64,000 nucleotides of DNA from Pogostemon cablin (taxonomy: Eukaryota > Streptophyta > Magnoliopsida > Lamiales > Lamiaceae): positions 23,364,981 through 23,428,980 of the forward strand of contig CM042979.1 of NCBI GenBank assembly GCA_023678885.1, in the 5' to 3' direction. The notes below the pieces were generated by a model, which ran no database searches, was not told where the DNA came from, and saw only the letters and a list, made by a program, of their open reading frames with translations. Within the stretch, counting starts at the first letter, position 1. Every line of letters starts with the position of its first letter. The position numbers and the translations under genes are program-made. Positions 45,933 to 58,905 of this stretch are shown here, in pieces.

Positions 45933-47617
45933 TGATTTCAATTTTGGTTAAATTGATTTAGAGCAAGTGTACTCTATCGTGTGTAGCACGTAAGCGACCA
46001 AGTACAAAATTTATATAATATCAAACCCAAGGACGAAAGTAGATAGCCGTATTTGAGAGATGCTTTATTCTAGTAGTACGAATCAAAGAAGGAGGGGTTG
46101 ATTAATACTAAAAACTAACACTAAGAAAGCAATTAAAGATAGATGGATACAAATGTGATGGAAAATAGATGAAGGTGAGCAATCTAAGAAGTATGTAAGA
46201 CAAGCAACATTCATGGATAAGTTATATATAGACTCACACACACATGCATTGATGGTTTTCTTGTTATGATATTAAGAGCAATCACATTTGTATCCCTAAT
46301 CCCTATGGCCAAGGTGATTAGGTTCTCAACTCTTTTACAAGTTTGAATCTCCTAGGATTGTTCTTACTCTCAATTCCCATGAAGGTACTATGATCATAAG
46401 TTGGGTTCCCCTCACTTAGTTCATCACTAATGTCCTATCATGAGGTTCTAAGCACTTGAAGGGTATGACTTACCTCTCCTCATATTAACTAAGTCATCTC
46501 ATGCAATTAATGATTCAATTAAACCACTAAACATAATATTGGAATGACCATCCTAACACTATGAACAGAGAATTTAACCACATATGTGTACATAAAATGA
46601 GAATGAGCATTCATAATAGAAAATATTCATAACATTCAATTCATAAAACATGTGGTGTGCAAAATCTACATAATCCCTAACCAATCATATTTCTGGCCTC
46701 ACATGAGGACTAACCACTACATAGCATTACAAATTCATTACAATCCAAGGCATGCTCCATTTGAGCTAAATAATGAAGAAAATAACAAAATAAAGGTAAG
46801 TTGGCTCACCTTTGATGGTGAACTTCCTCCTCCTTGATCATACTAAAATCTTCAACCAATGATGAATTCCTCTTCTTAGATTGGTGGATGGATGGATTTA
46901 TGGATGGATTTGAGAAGATCAAAAGGATTGGATAGATGAAGTGAATGGTGGAAGAGATGGAGATGAATGTATGTGATTTTGGTATTTAGTGTGTGTAGAA
47001 ACTGATCCAAAATGATTTCTCCTGTAATTTGTGATCAAAACATGTATTTATACCCTCGTGGAAGTTTCTAGAACAAGTGGATATCATAAAACTGCCTTTT
47101 GCACCTACACAGGTCGTGTAGGTGCAGCCCGTGCAGCGCAGTCTCACCGTTTCGCGCATAACTTTCACATCCAAACCCCAATTTGAGTGATTTTTGTGCT
47201 CACGCGATCCTTTTTTCAGTGGCTTTCCAACCATATATCAGATGTCTAGTTTAGAGTTCCACACAAATACAGAAAAATTATGTAAGTTAAACGTGCGTTT
47301 TTAGCATTTTGCTTTGGCTCGTTCTCCCTCGTTTCTACTCCGAATTGAGCTCCGTTTTTTCCCACATCTTCTTTATCGTGTCTAAAATCTATTTTTACCT
47401 GAAAATCATACAAATTATACCAATTTACCAATTCTCTAAATATTCACAAATATAGCACAGTTTAAGGCATTTAATAATGAAAATCACACATTTATCATTT
47501 CAAAACACACATCTCCATATCTTCATATAACGCCACCAAAAGATATACAAAATGAATAAAAACACATAAAATACATAATAAAAGATACTAAACTCTAGGT
47601 GAAAACGACACCGATCA
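45933..47617 (-). repeat. 5' LTR of the large element
   Basis: This 1685-bp LTR matches 27764-29402, with small insertions (for example about 45 bp near 46998-47040 absent from the partner). It holds the TATAAATA box (47045-47052), the imperfect palindrome (47101-47125) and the shared module (47131-47297). It ends CGATCA where the partner ends CCATCA. Confidence 0.9.
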
Positions 47618-49369
47618 GAGAGTGAGCATTGCCACATTATCTCTAAGATTTTCCTACTCTATTGAGTTATAGGGACCAAACCCAATATTAAAGTCTATAG
47701 CAAACAAACACAAGAAAAATATATTTATCAACACCAATTACTCCCATACTCAAAATAATTTAGCCCGAACTTGAGTGGGATATTTGTGATGTTAAACCCC
47801 ACTGTTTGATGGAAGTTTTCCTCGAAGCATCACTTGAATGTATGTACCAAAATAATAATGGAGCACAATAACCAAATTTTCAACTAGGCAATGTATGATA
47901 TTTATCAAATAACTTCTAAGAACATTAAATATATCCAATTTGTATATTCATAGTTTTTCTATTTTATTGAAATTAAAACATAAAAGCATCCTACCACGAT
48001 GCTTTACTCACTCATCAAAACAAGACCAATAAAAGAAGCTCATAATATAATTCCAGCAGCTAATAAGTCAGTGGACAAAATTAGACACGAATGGTGAATA
48101 ATAATCATCGCATATGTCATGCTTTATATAAAATAGATATGATAAATGTTTAAAGAAGTCAGCAGGTTAATCACATTCAAGCATATAATACCTTAATTTC
48201 TCATCATAGTTTCTACCTCCTCATCAACCTGATGAGAGCTTGATGCACGGATTTCAAATTTGAACATCCATGCTAGTAGTAGCATCCTTGTTATATTTAT
48301 GATACATCTAATTTCTTGTTAGGAATTGTATCAAGCACCTATTTAAAAACTTCATTAGTCAACGTAAGTTATTCAACTTTATACTTTTAGATCTTCCATT
48401 CTGATGTTTCTCAGCTTCTAACTCTGACCATCTACATGTACTGGGAAAACGATGTGCAAATATATATTATAACATTCATTGAGAGAATACAAACAACCAA
48501 GATTGTGTCAAACGTATATTGTATAGAAAATACTGCAAATTGCACTATTATTTTCACTATTAAAGAGATCACTTATTTCTATTTTCAACAATTTTGAAAC
48601 TTGACAATTATTCTCAAATATTGACATGTTATAGAGAGAGATTAGAACAACATTCTTTCATCCTCAATGCTCATGTCGTGGCATGATGATGCGATCACAT
48701 ATAGCTCTTCATACCTTCTTGCACCCCGACTCTGATTAATTTTTATAAATAAGTCAGAGTGAATGCATTTCAATGATAAATATCAAAATAAGACGTTGCA
48801 CAAATGGACGCTTTAACAAAAAAGCTTCAAGACTTGTGTTTAAGATAAAAACAAGTAAATTGCAATGATTTTCAAGTAAATTTCAGAAATAACCCAACTC
48901 ACTATGTGTTAGGCCTTGACTTTTTGAGACCGCGTAGGCTTTTGCGAGTCGTAATTAATTTTTTTTGGGACCGTGGGCCGTGCAAGTAATAACTCGTATT
49001 TTTTATAGCCCGTAGGCTTTTACGGATAAATACATTTAGAGATAAATACCATAAATAATTACGAGGCTTAAGACATTATAATTGCAACTAAATGGCTGCT
49101 GAAGTAATAGCAGGCTTTTAACTAGTAATAGCAGCTCACTTAGGAAAACACCCAACAACAATTCTCCATAGAGATAAGAGAATCTTTATCAGCATGCACA
49201 AATTGTGCAATAGTTTCAGCAGTTCACTTTACAACATCTCCATTGCTTTCACTTAGGATACAATATTGGATATCAATCAGGATCCCGTAATTCAATGATG
49301 GGTGTTTCCCCAACACTTGATGAGTGTTATATATATATATCCATCATACTTGACATATGAGATACGTAT
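47618..49369. other. Intergenic stretch
   Basis: No gene or defined element is visible in about 1.75 kb. It begins with GAGAGTGA, the possible TSD of the large element. Confidence 0.5.
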
Positions 49370-49372
49370 GCT

Positions 49373-49832
49373 CACTACAAGAAACTGCCAGATTACCGAT
49401 GGAATTATTGACGAAAATAATCCATTGCTAAATACCGACAGTTAACGACGGATTACTGACGTTTTATTGATTTCATATGATTTATTTTTAAAAAATATCA
49501 ATAAGAATTTCTGACAGTTTTTGTGATGAATTAGCGACGGATTTAATTCCATCGGGAATTCCATCATTATTTTAGAGGGATTATATCCCGGAAGATTACT
49601 GACGATAATTTTTCATCGGTAAATATATAGAATTTTATTTAAAGAAAATTAATTTTTGTTTTTACTTTGCCGACGGATTTATTCCGTCGCTAAATATATC
49701 AATTTGAAAAAAATAATTTTAGTGTTTAATTTACCGACGGAATAAATCTGTTGGTATATACATCAAATTTTATATTTAAAAAAATAAATTTGTAATTATT
49801 TTACCGACGGATTTAATCCATCGGTAATATAT
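49373..49832. repeat. Left subterminal repeats of the CACTA element
   Basis: Units related to TTACCGACGGATTTAATCC recur in both orientations and continue at 51826-52010 after the solo LTR. Such motifs bind the element's transposase in En/Spm (family knowledge). Confidence 0.85.
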
Positions 49833-51825
49833 TGATGCGCGTTTTCTTTGCACGCAAAATTAATCCCCAAGTATTAAGGATATCAATTGCAGCTTAAGCA
49901 AGCGACCAAGTGAATATCGAACCCAAAGGACGGCGTATTATCAATTTAATTATTATCTAAATTAATTAAGACAAGTTGGCAATTTAGTTTGAGGTTTAGG
50001 ATGATTAAACTAATAAACAAGTAATTAAAATAATAAATAAAATAAACATCACTTGAAGAATACGAAAGTGGATCAAGTAGGAGAATAGGTAGCTCTAGGA
50101 TAATCCAGTTTCACTACTTAACTTCTCTTCCATGTGTCAATGTCCGACTCTGCCTTGTGGAATATGGACGCATCACTAAACCATGCATATCTACTCTATA
50201 GACACAAGTAAATATGCGTGTAACATGTGTTAATAACCTCGGAGCAAGAGACGCAATTTTACCCCCCTTTCTAGGTACTATCAGTATCAATTATTTCCCC
50301 CTAGGATTGGTACTCTAACCCGATATGATCTTCCTTTATAGGTACTATAAAATTACCCTCTTTATCCTACTTAATAACCCGAATTTAATTTAATTAATAA
50401 GTATTCATATATGATAGTTCTAATGAAGCTTCGGAGTCCCCTCACTTAGAATCATAACATAAAACCCTGCTCAACAGTGAATGCACTCAACCAATAACCA
50501 TGTTATGTATTCAGACTCTACACAACGATTATTGATGCACAAAACGACTATGAGTATGGATTAATAAAGTACAATCATATATAAACTATATCCACAAGTA
50601 GTGTTGTACGGAGTGTATACACGGAAGTTCAATTAACTAGATAAAACCTTCACAACCCTAGTTCTACCAAAAAGGCTCTAGCCCATGGTGTTGTAGGAAA
50701 CACACATGGGTGTTGGATAGATCTTACCCGGATATCCGGAAAATACAAGATAAATTAGGAAACGAATAAACCCTAGATGTGGTGTCATTGCGTCCTTCTC
50801 GCTCTTGAATCCTCCTCTTGATTCTCCTCTTGATTCCACAAACGAATCTTCAAAGTGATGGATGGATGGAGGAAAGAATGATGTTGGGGGGTGATCCCCC
50901 CTTGTGGGGTGTTGTATGTTGTGGCCTCTCTTCTCCTCTCTTGTTGTTGTGTTGTGTTCCTCTTTTGTGGCTTCCTAGACCTCCTTTTATACTTGTAATC
51001 ACGTCTCCTAGGCTTGGAATGGGCTTTTCAAGTGATCACACGCTTTAGGACTCGAAAATACGGATATGGTAAGTTCCCACACATCGGTTCGTCCTCAGCA
51101 AACAGGTTGAACCACTAAGCACAAGTCGAACCACAGGTCGAACCACCCTACTGGAAGCCCCAGGTGCTTGGTTCGACCAACCCAACAGGTCGAACCAGAA
51201 TGTCTCAGGTCGAACCTAGGTCGAACCGATTTGCGCAGTCTCGCCGTTTCGCGTATAACTTTCACATCCGACCTCCGAATTGAGTGATTTTTATGCTCAT
51301 GCAATTCTCTCTTCCTGGGCTTTCTATCCATATAAAGAACTCACAAAAACTCAAAGAATTGAATCTGTAACAAGCCATGTAAATTAGAACATCTGTTCTG
51401 TTCGGCACAGCTCGCGCGGCGTCACCACTTTGCTCATAACTTCCTCGTTCGGCTTCCGAATGGGATGTTCTTTACGCCAAAACGACCCTCTCTTCAGTAG
51501 CTTTCCAACCATGTATCACAACATCAGTTTTGAGCTCCACACGAACATAGAATAATTATGAAAGTTTGATGTGCGTTTATCAGCATTCTTGCACAAATTG
51601 CACCTTTTCTCAAACTTGGCTCTTTTGATCCTTTTTCCACCTAAAACACAATGAAACACCTCAAGTAAAGGTGTTAAATTGGCTCTTAAAAGGTGTTAAA
51701 CACAATGAAACTTGGCTCTTTTGATCCTTTTTCCACCTAAGACATTTGTGCTCATATAAGACTACAATATCAATAAAAAAGGTGTTAAATTGGATATTAA
51801 AACACGCTTATTTTCACTCTCATCA
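49833..51825 (-). repeat. Solo gypsy-type LTR in the CACTA element
   Basis: This 1993-bp LTR, TGATGCGCGTTTTC to CTCATCA, has a perfect TSD tatat (49828-49832 and 51826-51830). No internal region is present, so it arose by LTR-LTR recombination. On the minus strand it has TATAAAAGG (about 50983-50991). It carries two copies of the shared module (about 51230-51350 and 51405-51575). It is related to the LTRs of the large element and to 56201-58134. Confidence 0.93.
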
Positions 51826-52094
51826 TATATCAAATTTTATTTTTTTAAAAAAATAATTTTGAGTTTTAATTTACCGACGGATTAAATCTGTTGGTAAAGA
51901 TATCAAATTTTATTTAAAAAAAATTAATTTGTGTATTTAATTACTGACGGAATTTTTCATCGGCAAATATATAAAAATTTTATTTAAAATCCCAAACAAA
52001 AAAAAAAGCACGCTTTCTGTTAAAAATGTGAATAGTTATTTATTTTTTAACCCAAAATTTTCATACCAGTAAACTTAAGAATACAAATTGAAAA

Positions 52095-53390
52095 ATTAAA
52101 CATGTAAACCAAAATCGAAATGGTGAAGCCCTAGGTACATCGCCGTCGAAATCGAAGAACTCCCACCGATGAATCGAAGAATCCGCCACCACTTCTCGCC
52201 GCCGCCTTACTCCTGATAGCCGCTCACACGTCACCCATTCCCAGTCGCGAACTCTCTACATATCGGATTCTCTTTCTCCACAGTCACTCGATTCCCGTAG
52301 TCAAGGTAAGCGATTCCCTTTTCTCCCCTTCTCCCTCTCTTTATCTCTCGTTCTGATTCTGGTTTTTGGAAATTAACATCAATTATTCCATTGTCGTCAC
52401 TTTCACAGTCGTCATAGTTGCCACCTGTCTCGGACGTCACCACCTGTCTCTGATGTTGCCACCTGTCGCCGACAAAGAACCCTAAGCCATCTCCTTCATG
52501 TCGACAAGGTAATAGATCTTAGGTTTTTTCTTCTTTATTTGTTGAATCAGATTTTTTATTTATTTTTTTTGGCTGTATGAGTTTTTTTGAATTGAATTGG
52601 TGACTTCTGTTTGTTTTGTGTTTTAGGGTACTTCAAACGAAGATTTAGTTTTGCTTTTTGATTCATTCTCACTTGAATTTTGTTGATTACCATTTGATTC
52701 ATCTACTTGTTGTTGGGCAATAATGTGGGTATTCTATATTTGCTCCTTGCAAGTTATGATTGTACTTGTTTCTTTTATTGGTGATGTTCTATTTTGATGT
52801 GCTCCATGGAGAAGAAAGAAAAACATGTAAAAAATAAAGAAGATATGAGTAAGATTCATTTTCAAAAGAAATTTATTAGCAAGTCTAGAATTTTGTGCAA
52901 GCAAATTAACCATTTATTCAAGGTATTGATGTTAGATCAGAGGATGGTGATCGGGGTAGCAAATTGATCAATGAGTTTAAGAATTTTCTTGAAGGTGGAA
53001 ACCAACCACATCAATTGAAGGTTGGGGAGAACTATGACTTTGCCAAAGCTTCTACAGAAGCAGAAAGTTCTAAATATTCCAATGCTATGGCGGAATGTGG
53101 TTGTCTGGTGATAGCAGGTCTGTTGAGATTGAAGAAAAGACACCAAGTGCCGGCAAAAAGCGCAAGAACACGTCTGCTGAGGTGAATCAACCTCTAAAAT
53201 GGCGTTCTTTGATAATCACATCTCGAAAGACTTTCATGAAATGTTTAAGAGAATGTCCCTCCCAGACAAACTTCTCTTCTAAGTACTAATTTTCCCTTCA
53301 TCGAAGTCCAATTATTATTTGTAGTTATTTCATACTTATGTTTATAATAATTTTATTAGACTCTTGTTTACATAATTAATTAATGTTGAA
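52095..53390 (+). other. Gene-like segment inside the CACTA element
   Basis: A GC-richer, 5' UTR-like stretch (about 52095-52310) ends at a donor-like CAAGGTAAGC. An ATG-containing segment follows (about 52498-52512, ATGTCGACAAGGTAATAG) with another donor-like site. An exon-like block lies at about 52920-53285, with possible peptide words LINEFKNFLEGG in one frame and SVEIEEKTPSAGKKRK in another. No family is recognised. It could be the element's own accessory gene (TnpA-like) or a captured host fragment, now degenerate. Confidence 0.35.
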
Positions 53391-53392
53391 AT

Positions 53393-54793
53393 TATTGGCG
53401 TTCGATCGTTTGGTTAACGTGAAACATTAGGGTTCCATATGTTTCAAAATCAGTAGAAGCAAGAAACATAGAAACGTATTACCTTTCACTAGGGTATGTT
53501 GAAGAAGAACATGAATTCTCACCGGCATCCTGCGCAGCCTCACCATTTTTGGCATAACTCTCTCATCTGATCTTCGATTTGAGTGATCTATACGCCAAAA
53601 CGATCCTCTCTTTAGTGGCTTTCTAATGGTATATCACACGTACAGTCTGGAGCTCTACACTATTTTAGAAAGATCGTGGAAGTTTACGAACAACAGCAGC
53701 AAACAACCTTCAGATCTTCTGCTGTATTCCCAAGTCCAATCTCGACGTCGTGTGGGCGATGATCTTCAAGATCTTCTCAATCTGCTGTTCCCTCACCCTC
53801 CTCACAGTATTAGACATGAATTTCTTTTTAGTTAGGGTTTCCAGACAGTTGAGATGACTTATATATGGGCTACAACAGGGACCAGCAGGAGAAATTAGAG
53901 TTGGGCCTCCGTTGGGCTTAAGTATCCAAGCTTAGCCCAAAGCTTATACTTAAATCCAATAATAATAATAATATATACCACTAATATATTATTACTGCAC
54001 TACCATTCTAATTTCAAAATTATGTTATGGGCTCCTTCTTATTATGAGCCCGTTAGTCTCCCCATATTTAAGATATACAATGCCCATTAATTAATTAAGT
54101 TACTGACAATTTCATTAATTAATATCTCATCCGAGAGTAGTATCACTCAATCTCATTATTATACCGGAATAAATCCACCTGCAGGATTTATATGATAATC
54201 CTTATGAGCTCCTCAAGGGGACATCATCAACCTATAGCGGACACGATTTCCTTCTACAATCAACAGCACACCATAGAGACAACAATATTTTCCAACTAAC
54301 CAAATTTGTTGATTTAATTACATGTAATTCTCACCCATTGATGAATCAAAGAAATACATACTGACTTACCCATCGAAGTTATTATATAGGGATTAAGAGC
54401 ACGAACATCCATTATAACTAAGATCAAGTTCTCCTATATAGTTAGTATAAGTCGAACGATCTCAAACGGTCCTGCTCAATACACACAAGTGCACTAATGT
54501 GATTCTATAGTCGAGACAAACTCATACTAAATCACACTATAATCATCCCAATAGAGAGTCCCCGTCTATCTCGGTTGTGAGCATCTGTTTATACTTTATA
54601 AGGAAACCGATAATATGTTCTTCTGCGTGTTGTCGCACAACATATTATCTACAGTATAAAGTAAGTGGACTATTGCATCGTACATATAAATAAATTATAA
54701 GATGCAATCATTTGATCATATGATTCTCATTTCAAATAAAATGTTATAACATTGTTCATACAAAAAGCTAGAATTTTAATATACAATCCAACA
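53393..54793 (-). repeat. Solo copia LTR of the copy 1/2 family
   Basis: This 1401-bp LTR, read on the minus strand, starts TGTTGGATTGTATATTAAAA. A perfect TSD gaaat lies at 53388-53392 and 54794-54798. Its last bases have decayed from CA. It contains the shared module, so it resembles copy 2 more than copy 1. Confidence 0.93.
53520..53690 (+). repeat. Shared LTR module in the solo copia LTR
   Basis: The plus strand reads through TGCGCAGCCTCACC, GGCATAACTCTCTC, GAGTGATCTATACGCC and ACGATCCTCTCTTTAGTGGC. In element sense it has the same orientation as in copy 2. Confidence 0.8.
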
Positions 54794-54813
54794 GAAATTA
54801 CGCATGCATGCAG

Positions 54814-55546
54814 ATTATTAACTTAGTGGACAGGTCGAAAATCGCATTGCACCGGATGCCGGTAATGATAGTGTTGATATACCTTGTCATATGTAGACAT
54901 CTTCAACAGCAGTACAACTTGTTCAACGTCAGAAACAAGCCTTTCCAGATCCAAGGGGAGCCTGATGATCCTCATGGAGAAGGTTCCGCCAGTTCAGGAT
55001 CCTTTTTTGGCCGGAATATTCTTCCCGTTGTTCAAGCTAACAAGGTATATTTATATATATATGTCATGAAATAAAATAATTAAGTATATATCTTAGTTTT
55101 GCTAGCTTGATTTCTTGACTCAAATTAATTTCTATTTAAGTAATGTACCAATAAAATACTGTCAGCTCAAATTACTTAATTTATTGCATGCATGAATATT
55201 ATGTAGTATCAATTAAGTAGTGAAAAAATACTAATTAGATTGTCGTGTGGCACTTAATATTACTTGATTCTTTTCTTTTCTTTGGAAAAAGTGCGGGTAC
55301 TAATCAATAATAATATTATTATTTTAGAATTACCATATCAATTCCGTAGATTGATTAATTATCACATATAAGGTGGATTAATTTTTTAATGGTGTATTGC
55401 AGCTAAAAAGACCAGATCAAATGATAGTGGCAATGAAGCTGCAGTTGGCAAGAAGAAAAATGGTTGATACATGCAAACAATTCAAATTTTATATTGGCAT
55501 GAATTACCTTTGCTTGCAGAACTTAGTTTCCTCCACCTCAAAATAA
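54814..55546 (+). pseudogene. Two-exon gene remnant at the right of the CACTA element
   Basis: A block after a TGCAG acceptor (54814-55044) ends at AACAAG/GTATAT. A second block follows a TTGCAG acceptor (55403 on). One frame passes through both and stops at 55544-55546. However, other frames look more protein-like locally (GQVENRIAPDAGND near 54830; KKTRSNDSGNEAAVGKKKNG, then a stop, near 55405-55465). The true frame is therefore uncertain and the gene probably carries shifts. No known domain is recognised. It may be the 3' end of the same gene as 52095-53390. Confidence 0.35.
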
Positions 55547-55724
55547 TAAAGATTCTTCATGAATGTGGAATGTAGTTATTTTGCTTAAAACTTGAATAAA
55601 TGAATGTAATGTTGTTGGTTTTAGTAATACTATAATCTTACCGCATCACTTTTATTATGCATAATATTGGTACAATTCAATCTCGTAGGCTATTAAATTA
55701 TATATTTTTTATTTCAGATTGCAG

Positions 55725-56083
55725 TTTAATGACGGAAAAATCCGTTGACAATCTATTATTTTTTATTTTGCATTTTTTTATTTATCGATATAAAAATCCT
55801 TCGGTAATATTACCGATGGTTTTTTCCGTCGGTAAAAAGTCATTATGTTATCACTTCCGATGAATTGACATTACTTGATTACCGATAAATATTTTTTACC
55901 AATGCCCGAAATTCGTCGATAATTACCGACAAATTTAAATTTTCATCGATAAAAAGTTACCGATGCAGAAAATGGCAAAAATTCCATTTCCATCGGTAAT
56001 CTGTTGGTAAATTGATTACCGATGGATTTTCTAGATTTTACCGATGGAAATTTCCATTAGTAATCCGGCAGTTTCTTGTAGTG
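55725..56083. repeat. Right subterminal repeats of the CACTA element
   Basis: Words such as TTACCGATGG, CCGTCGGTAA and TCATCGATAAAAAG recur in both orientations up to the TIR, mirroring the left end. Confidence 0.85.
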
Positions 56084-56200
56084 GCTATATTAAAATTGCA
56101 TAACTTATCGATCTAACAAATTGATATCACCAACTAGCAACACATACAAGAAGTCAGTCAATCTTTTACATAACTTATTTTAATATGAATTCTTGCTTAT

Positions 56201-58134
56201 TGATGCGCGTTTTCTTTGAACCCAAAATTAATCCCCAAGTATTAAGGATGTCAGTTGCAGCTTAAGCAAGCGACCAAGTTAAATATCGAATCCAAAGGAC
56301 GGCGTATTATCAATTTAATTATTAGCTAAATTAATTAAGACAAGTGACAATTAATTTTGAGAATTTAATTATCAATCTATTAACAAATTAATTAAAATAA
56401 TAATTAAAATAAAATAACACTGGAAGAATTCGAAAGTGACTTAAGAATGGAGAATAGGTAGCTCTAGGATAATCCAGTTTCACTCATTAATCTCTCTTTC
56501 ATGTATCAATGTCCGACTCTACCTTGTGGAATATGGACGCATCACTAAGCCATGCAAATCTACTCTATAGACACAAGTAAATATGCGTGTAACACGTTTG
56601 AATAACCTTGGAGCATGAGATATAATTTTACCCCCCTTTCTAGGTACTATCAATATCAATTATTTCCCTGGCCAATTGGTACTCTAACCCGTTATGATCT
56701 CCCTTTATAGGTGCTATCCTCTTTGTCCAACTTATTAACCGAATAAAATTCAATTAACAAGTATTCATATAAGATAGTTCTAATAAAACTTTGGAGTCCC
56801 CTCGCTTAGAATCATAACATAAAATCCTGCTCAGTAGTGAACACACTCAATCAATAACCAAGATATGTATTCAGACTCTACATAATAGTTAATGATGCAC
56901 AAAATAACTCTGAGTATGAATTAATAAAGCATAGTCTTATATAAAATAAATCCACGAGTAGTGTTGTACGGAGTATACACATGAAAGTTCAATTAATTCA
57001 TAAGAACCTTCAAAACCCTAGATCTACCAAAATAGTTCTAGCCCGTGATGTTGAGAAGAACAATCATGGGGGTTGGATAGATCTTATCCATATGTCCGAA
57101 AAATTAAAAAGTAGAAGGAAAGAATTAGGAAACCCTTGGTGTAGAAGTATCCTTCCTTCTCTCTTCCGTCTCTTCAAATCCTCTTGGTTCTCCTTCTTGA
57201 TTCCACAGATGAATCTTCACAGTGATGGATGGATGGAGGAAAGGATGTGGATGATGGTTGGGGGGTGATCTCCCTTGTGGGGTAGTGTATGATGGATGTG
57301 TTGTTGTTCCCTCCAATGAATAATGATGTGATCTACATCCATTTTATACTTGTAAGCTCTCCTTATAGACCTTGGATGAACTTTTTTCTTGAAAAATACG
57401 AAAATACATACATAGGGGTATAAAACCCATCGAAATTAGAATTTTGCATCCCCGTTCGACCAAAGTGGTTTTGGTCGAACTTGAGGCCTCGGTCAAACGA
57501 GATGTTTGTAAGTTGAAATTTCCAGTTACACTTGACTTTCGCCATTCAACTTGGCTTCACTTGGTCGAATGGCAAGTCAAGCTGCATGCGCAGTCTCTCC
57601 ATTTCGCGCATAACTTCTTCATCCAAACTCCAATTTTAGTGATTCTTATGCTCACGCGATCCTCTTTTCCTTGGCTTTCTATTTATTAAAGAACTCATAG
57701 AAACACCAAAATTTGAATGTGTAACAAGTCATGCGAATTGGCACAGCCGTTCTGTTCGGCACAGTTGCGCAATGTTACCATTTTGATCATAACTTTCTCA
57801 TTTGGACTCCAATTGAAGTGTTCCTTATGCCAAAATGATCATCTCTTCTGTGGCTTTCCAATCATGTATCACATATTTTAGTTCAGAGCTCCACATGAAT
57901 ACAAAAAAATTACACAAGTGGGACGTGCGTATTTCAGCATTCTTGCACAAGTTTCACCTTTTCTCCAACTTTGCATTTTTGATCATTTTTCCACCTAAAA
58001 CATAACAAAACACCTCAAGTGCACATTTTTCTTAAATATATTGAATAAGATATTTGTACTAATATATAACAACAATTCTCATAAAAAAAAGTGTTAAATT
58101 GAACACTAAAACACGCTTACTTTTACTCTCATCA
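56201..58134 (-). repeat. Solo gypsy-type LTR
   Basis: This 1934-bp LTR, TGATGCGCGTTTTC to CTCATCA, has a perfect TSD cttat (56196-56200 and 58135-58139). It is the same family as 49833-51825. It has TATAAAAT on the minus strand (57352-57358) and two copies of the shared module (about 57588-57712 and 57752-57930). ORFs inside it (for example 56981-57268) are not genes. Confidence 0.93.
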
Positions 58135-58139
58135 CTTAT

Positions 58140-58905
58140 CATAGCTTTTCTCCATAGCTAATTGGCAAGAAATGAATATGCATGTAAGGAACCAATACAA
58201 TAACTTGTATCAGACGACAATGCTTTCATAAATCATATTAACCACTTTTCTGATTCTATGGAGTGTTTAGTGCATTCCAGCAACTACCTTCACGCATTTG
58301 TATGTACATATATTTTCAAAACATGGGACGCATTAATGACTTAAGGAGTTCCATCCATTCCTTTTAAGAATTTCAAAGATTTTCCATGTCCAACATGCAT
58401 GTTATTTAACTACTGTAATTTTGTTACTGACATAGCAGTGTCAACTTTTATGAGCTCCAGCAATCAAACCACTAATAACTTACAGTAGTGATGTATAAAT
58501 TTTGCCGAATTTAACATTCCACATTCTAAAATTGTACAAAATTTTAACCTGGAACATTAAGGGTAGAGGGGTGTCTATTGTATACATGTCCGAAGAACTA
58601 AAAGCGATGAACTCTGCAATTCAACTAAGCAAAGTAATACCATAGCTTCGGTTCAATTTGTTCTTCTCTTTATTTCGCTTTCTGAAATCTCTTATACATT
58701 TAACTCAGTTTCAACTTGTCCCTAAATGCACTTTATAGCAAGTCCATGATTAAATGCAAAATATAAACCAGAAAGTATAAACTTGTATACTATAGTAGAA
58801 ACTTTTCTTTCTGACATGTCGTCTCCAGAGCGCTCTAATGTGATGTGTAATTTTCTCAATTATTTTGATTTTTTAATACTTTTTTAATATTTTTCTTATT
58901 TACTT
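58140..58905. other. Intergenic stretch
   Basis: No gene or recognisable element is visible. Confidence 0.5.

Larger units (their letters stand above)
27764..47617 (-). mobile_element. Large non-autonomous gypsy-type LTR element
   Basis: This minus-strand element has LTRs at 27764-29402 and 45933-47617, a tRNA-Asp primer site at the right LTR and a polypurine tract at the left LTR. Without the nested copia element its inside is about 4.2 kb. It contains no protease, integrase, reverse transcriptase or RNase H, only one ORF of unknown relation near the primer site. This fits a large retrotransposon derivative, probably mobilised by Athila/Tat-like relatives that use the same primer tRNA (inference). 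GAGAGTGA occurs at both outer borders, offset by three bases on the left. Confidence 0.88.
49373..56083. mobile_element. CACTA (En/Spm-type) transposon, non-autonomous
   Basis: This 6711-bp element has TIRs that share CACTACAAGAAACTGCC and a 3-bp TSD gct (49370-49372 and 56084-56086). Subterminal regions are packed with ACCGACGG/CCGTCGGT-type words. No TnpD-like transposase is visible. Between the arms lie gene-like segments and two solo LTRs (49833-51825 and 53393-54793), leaving about 3.3 kb of original element. Confidence 0.95.
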
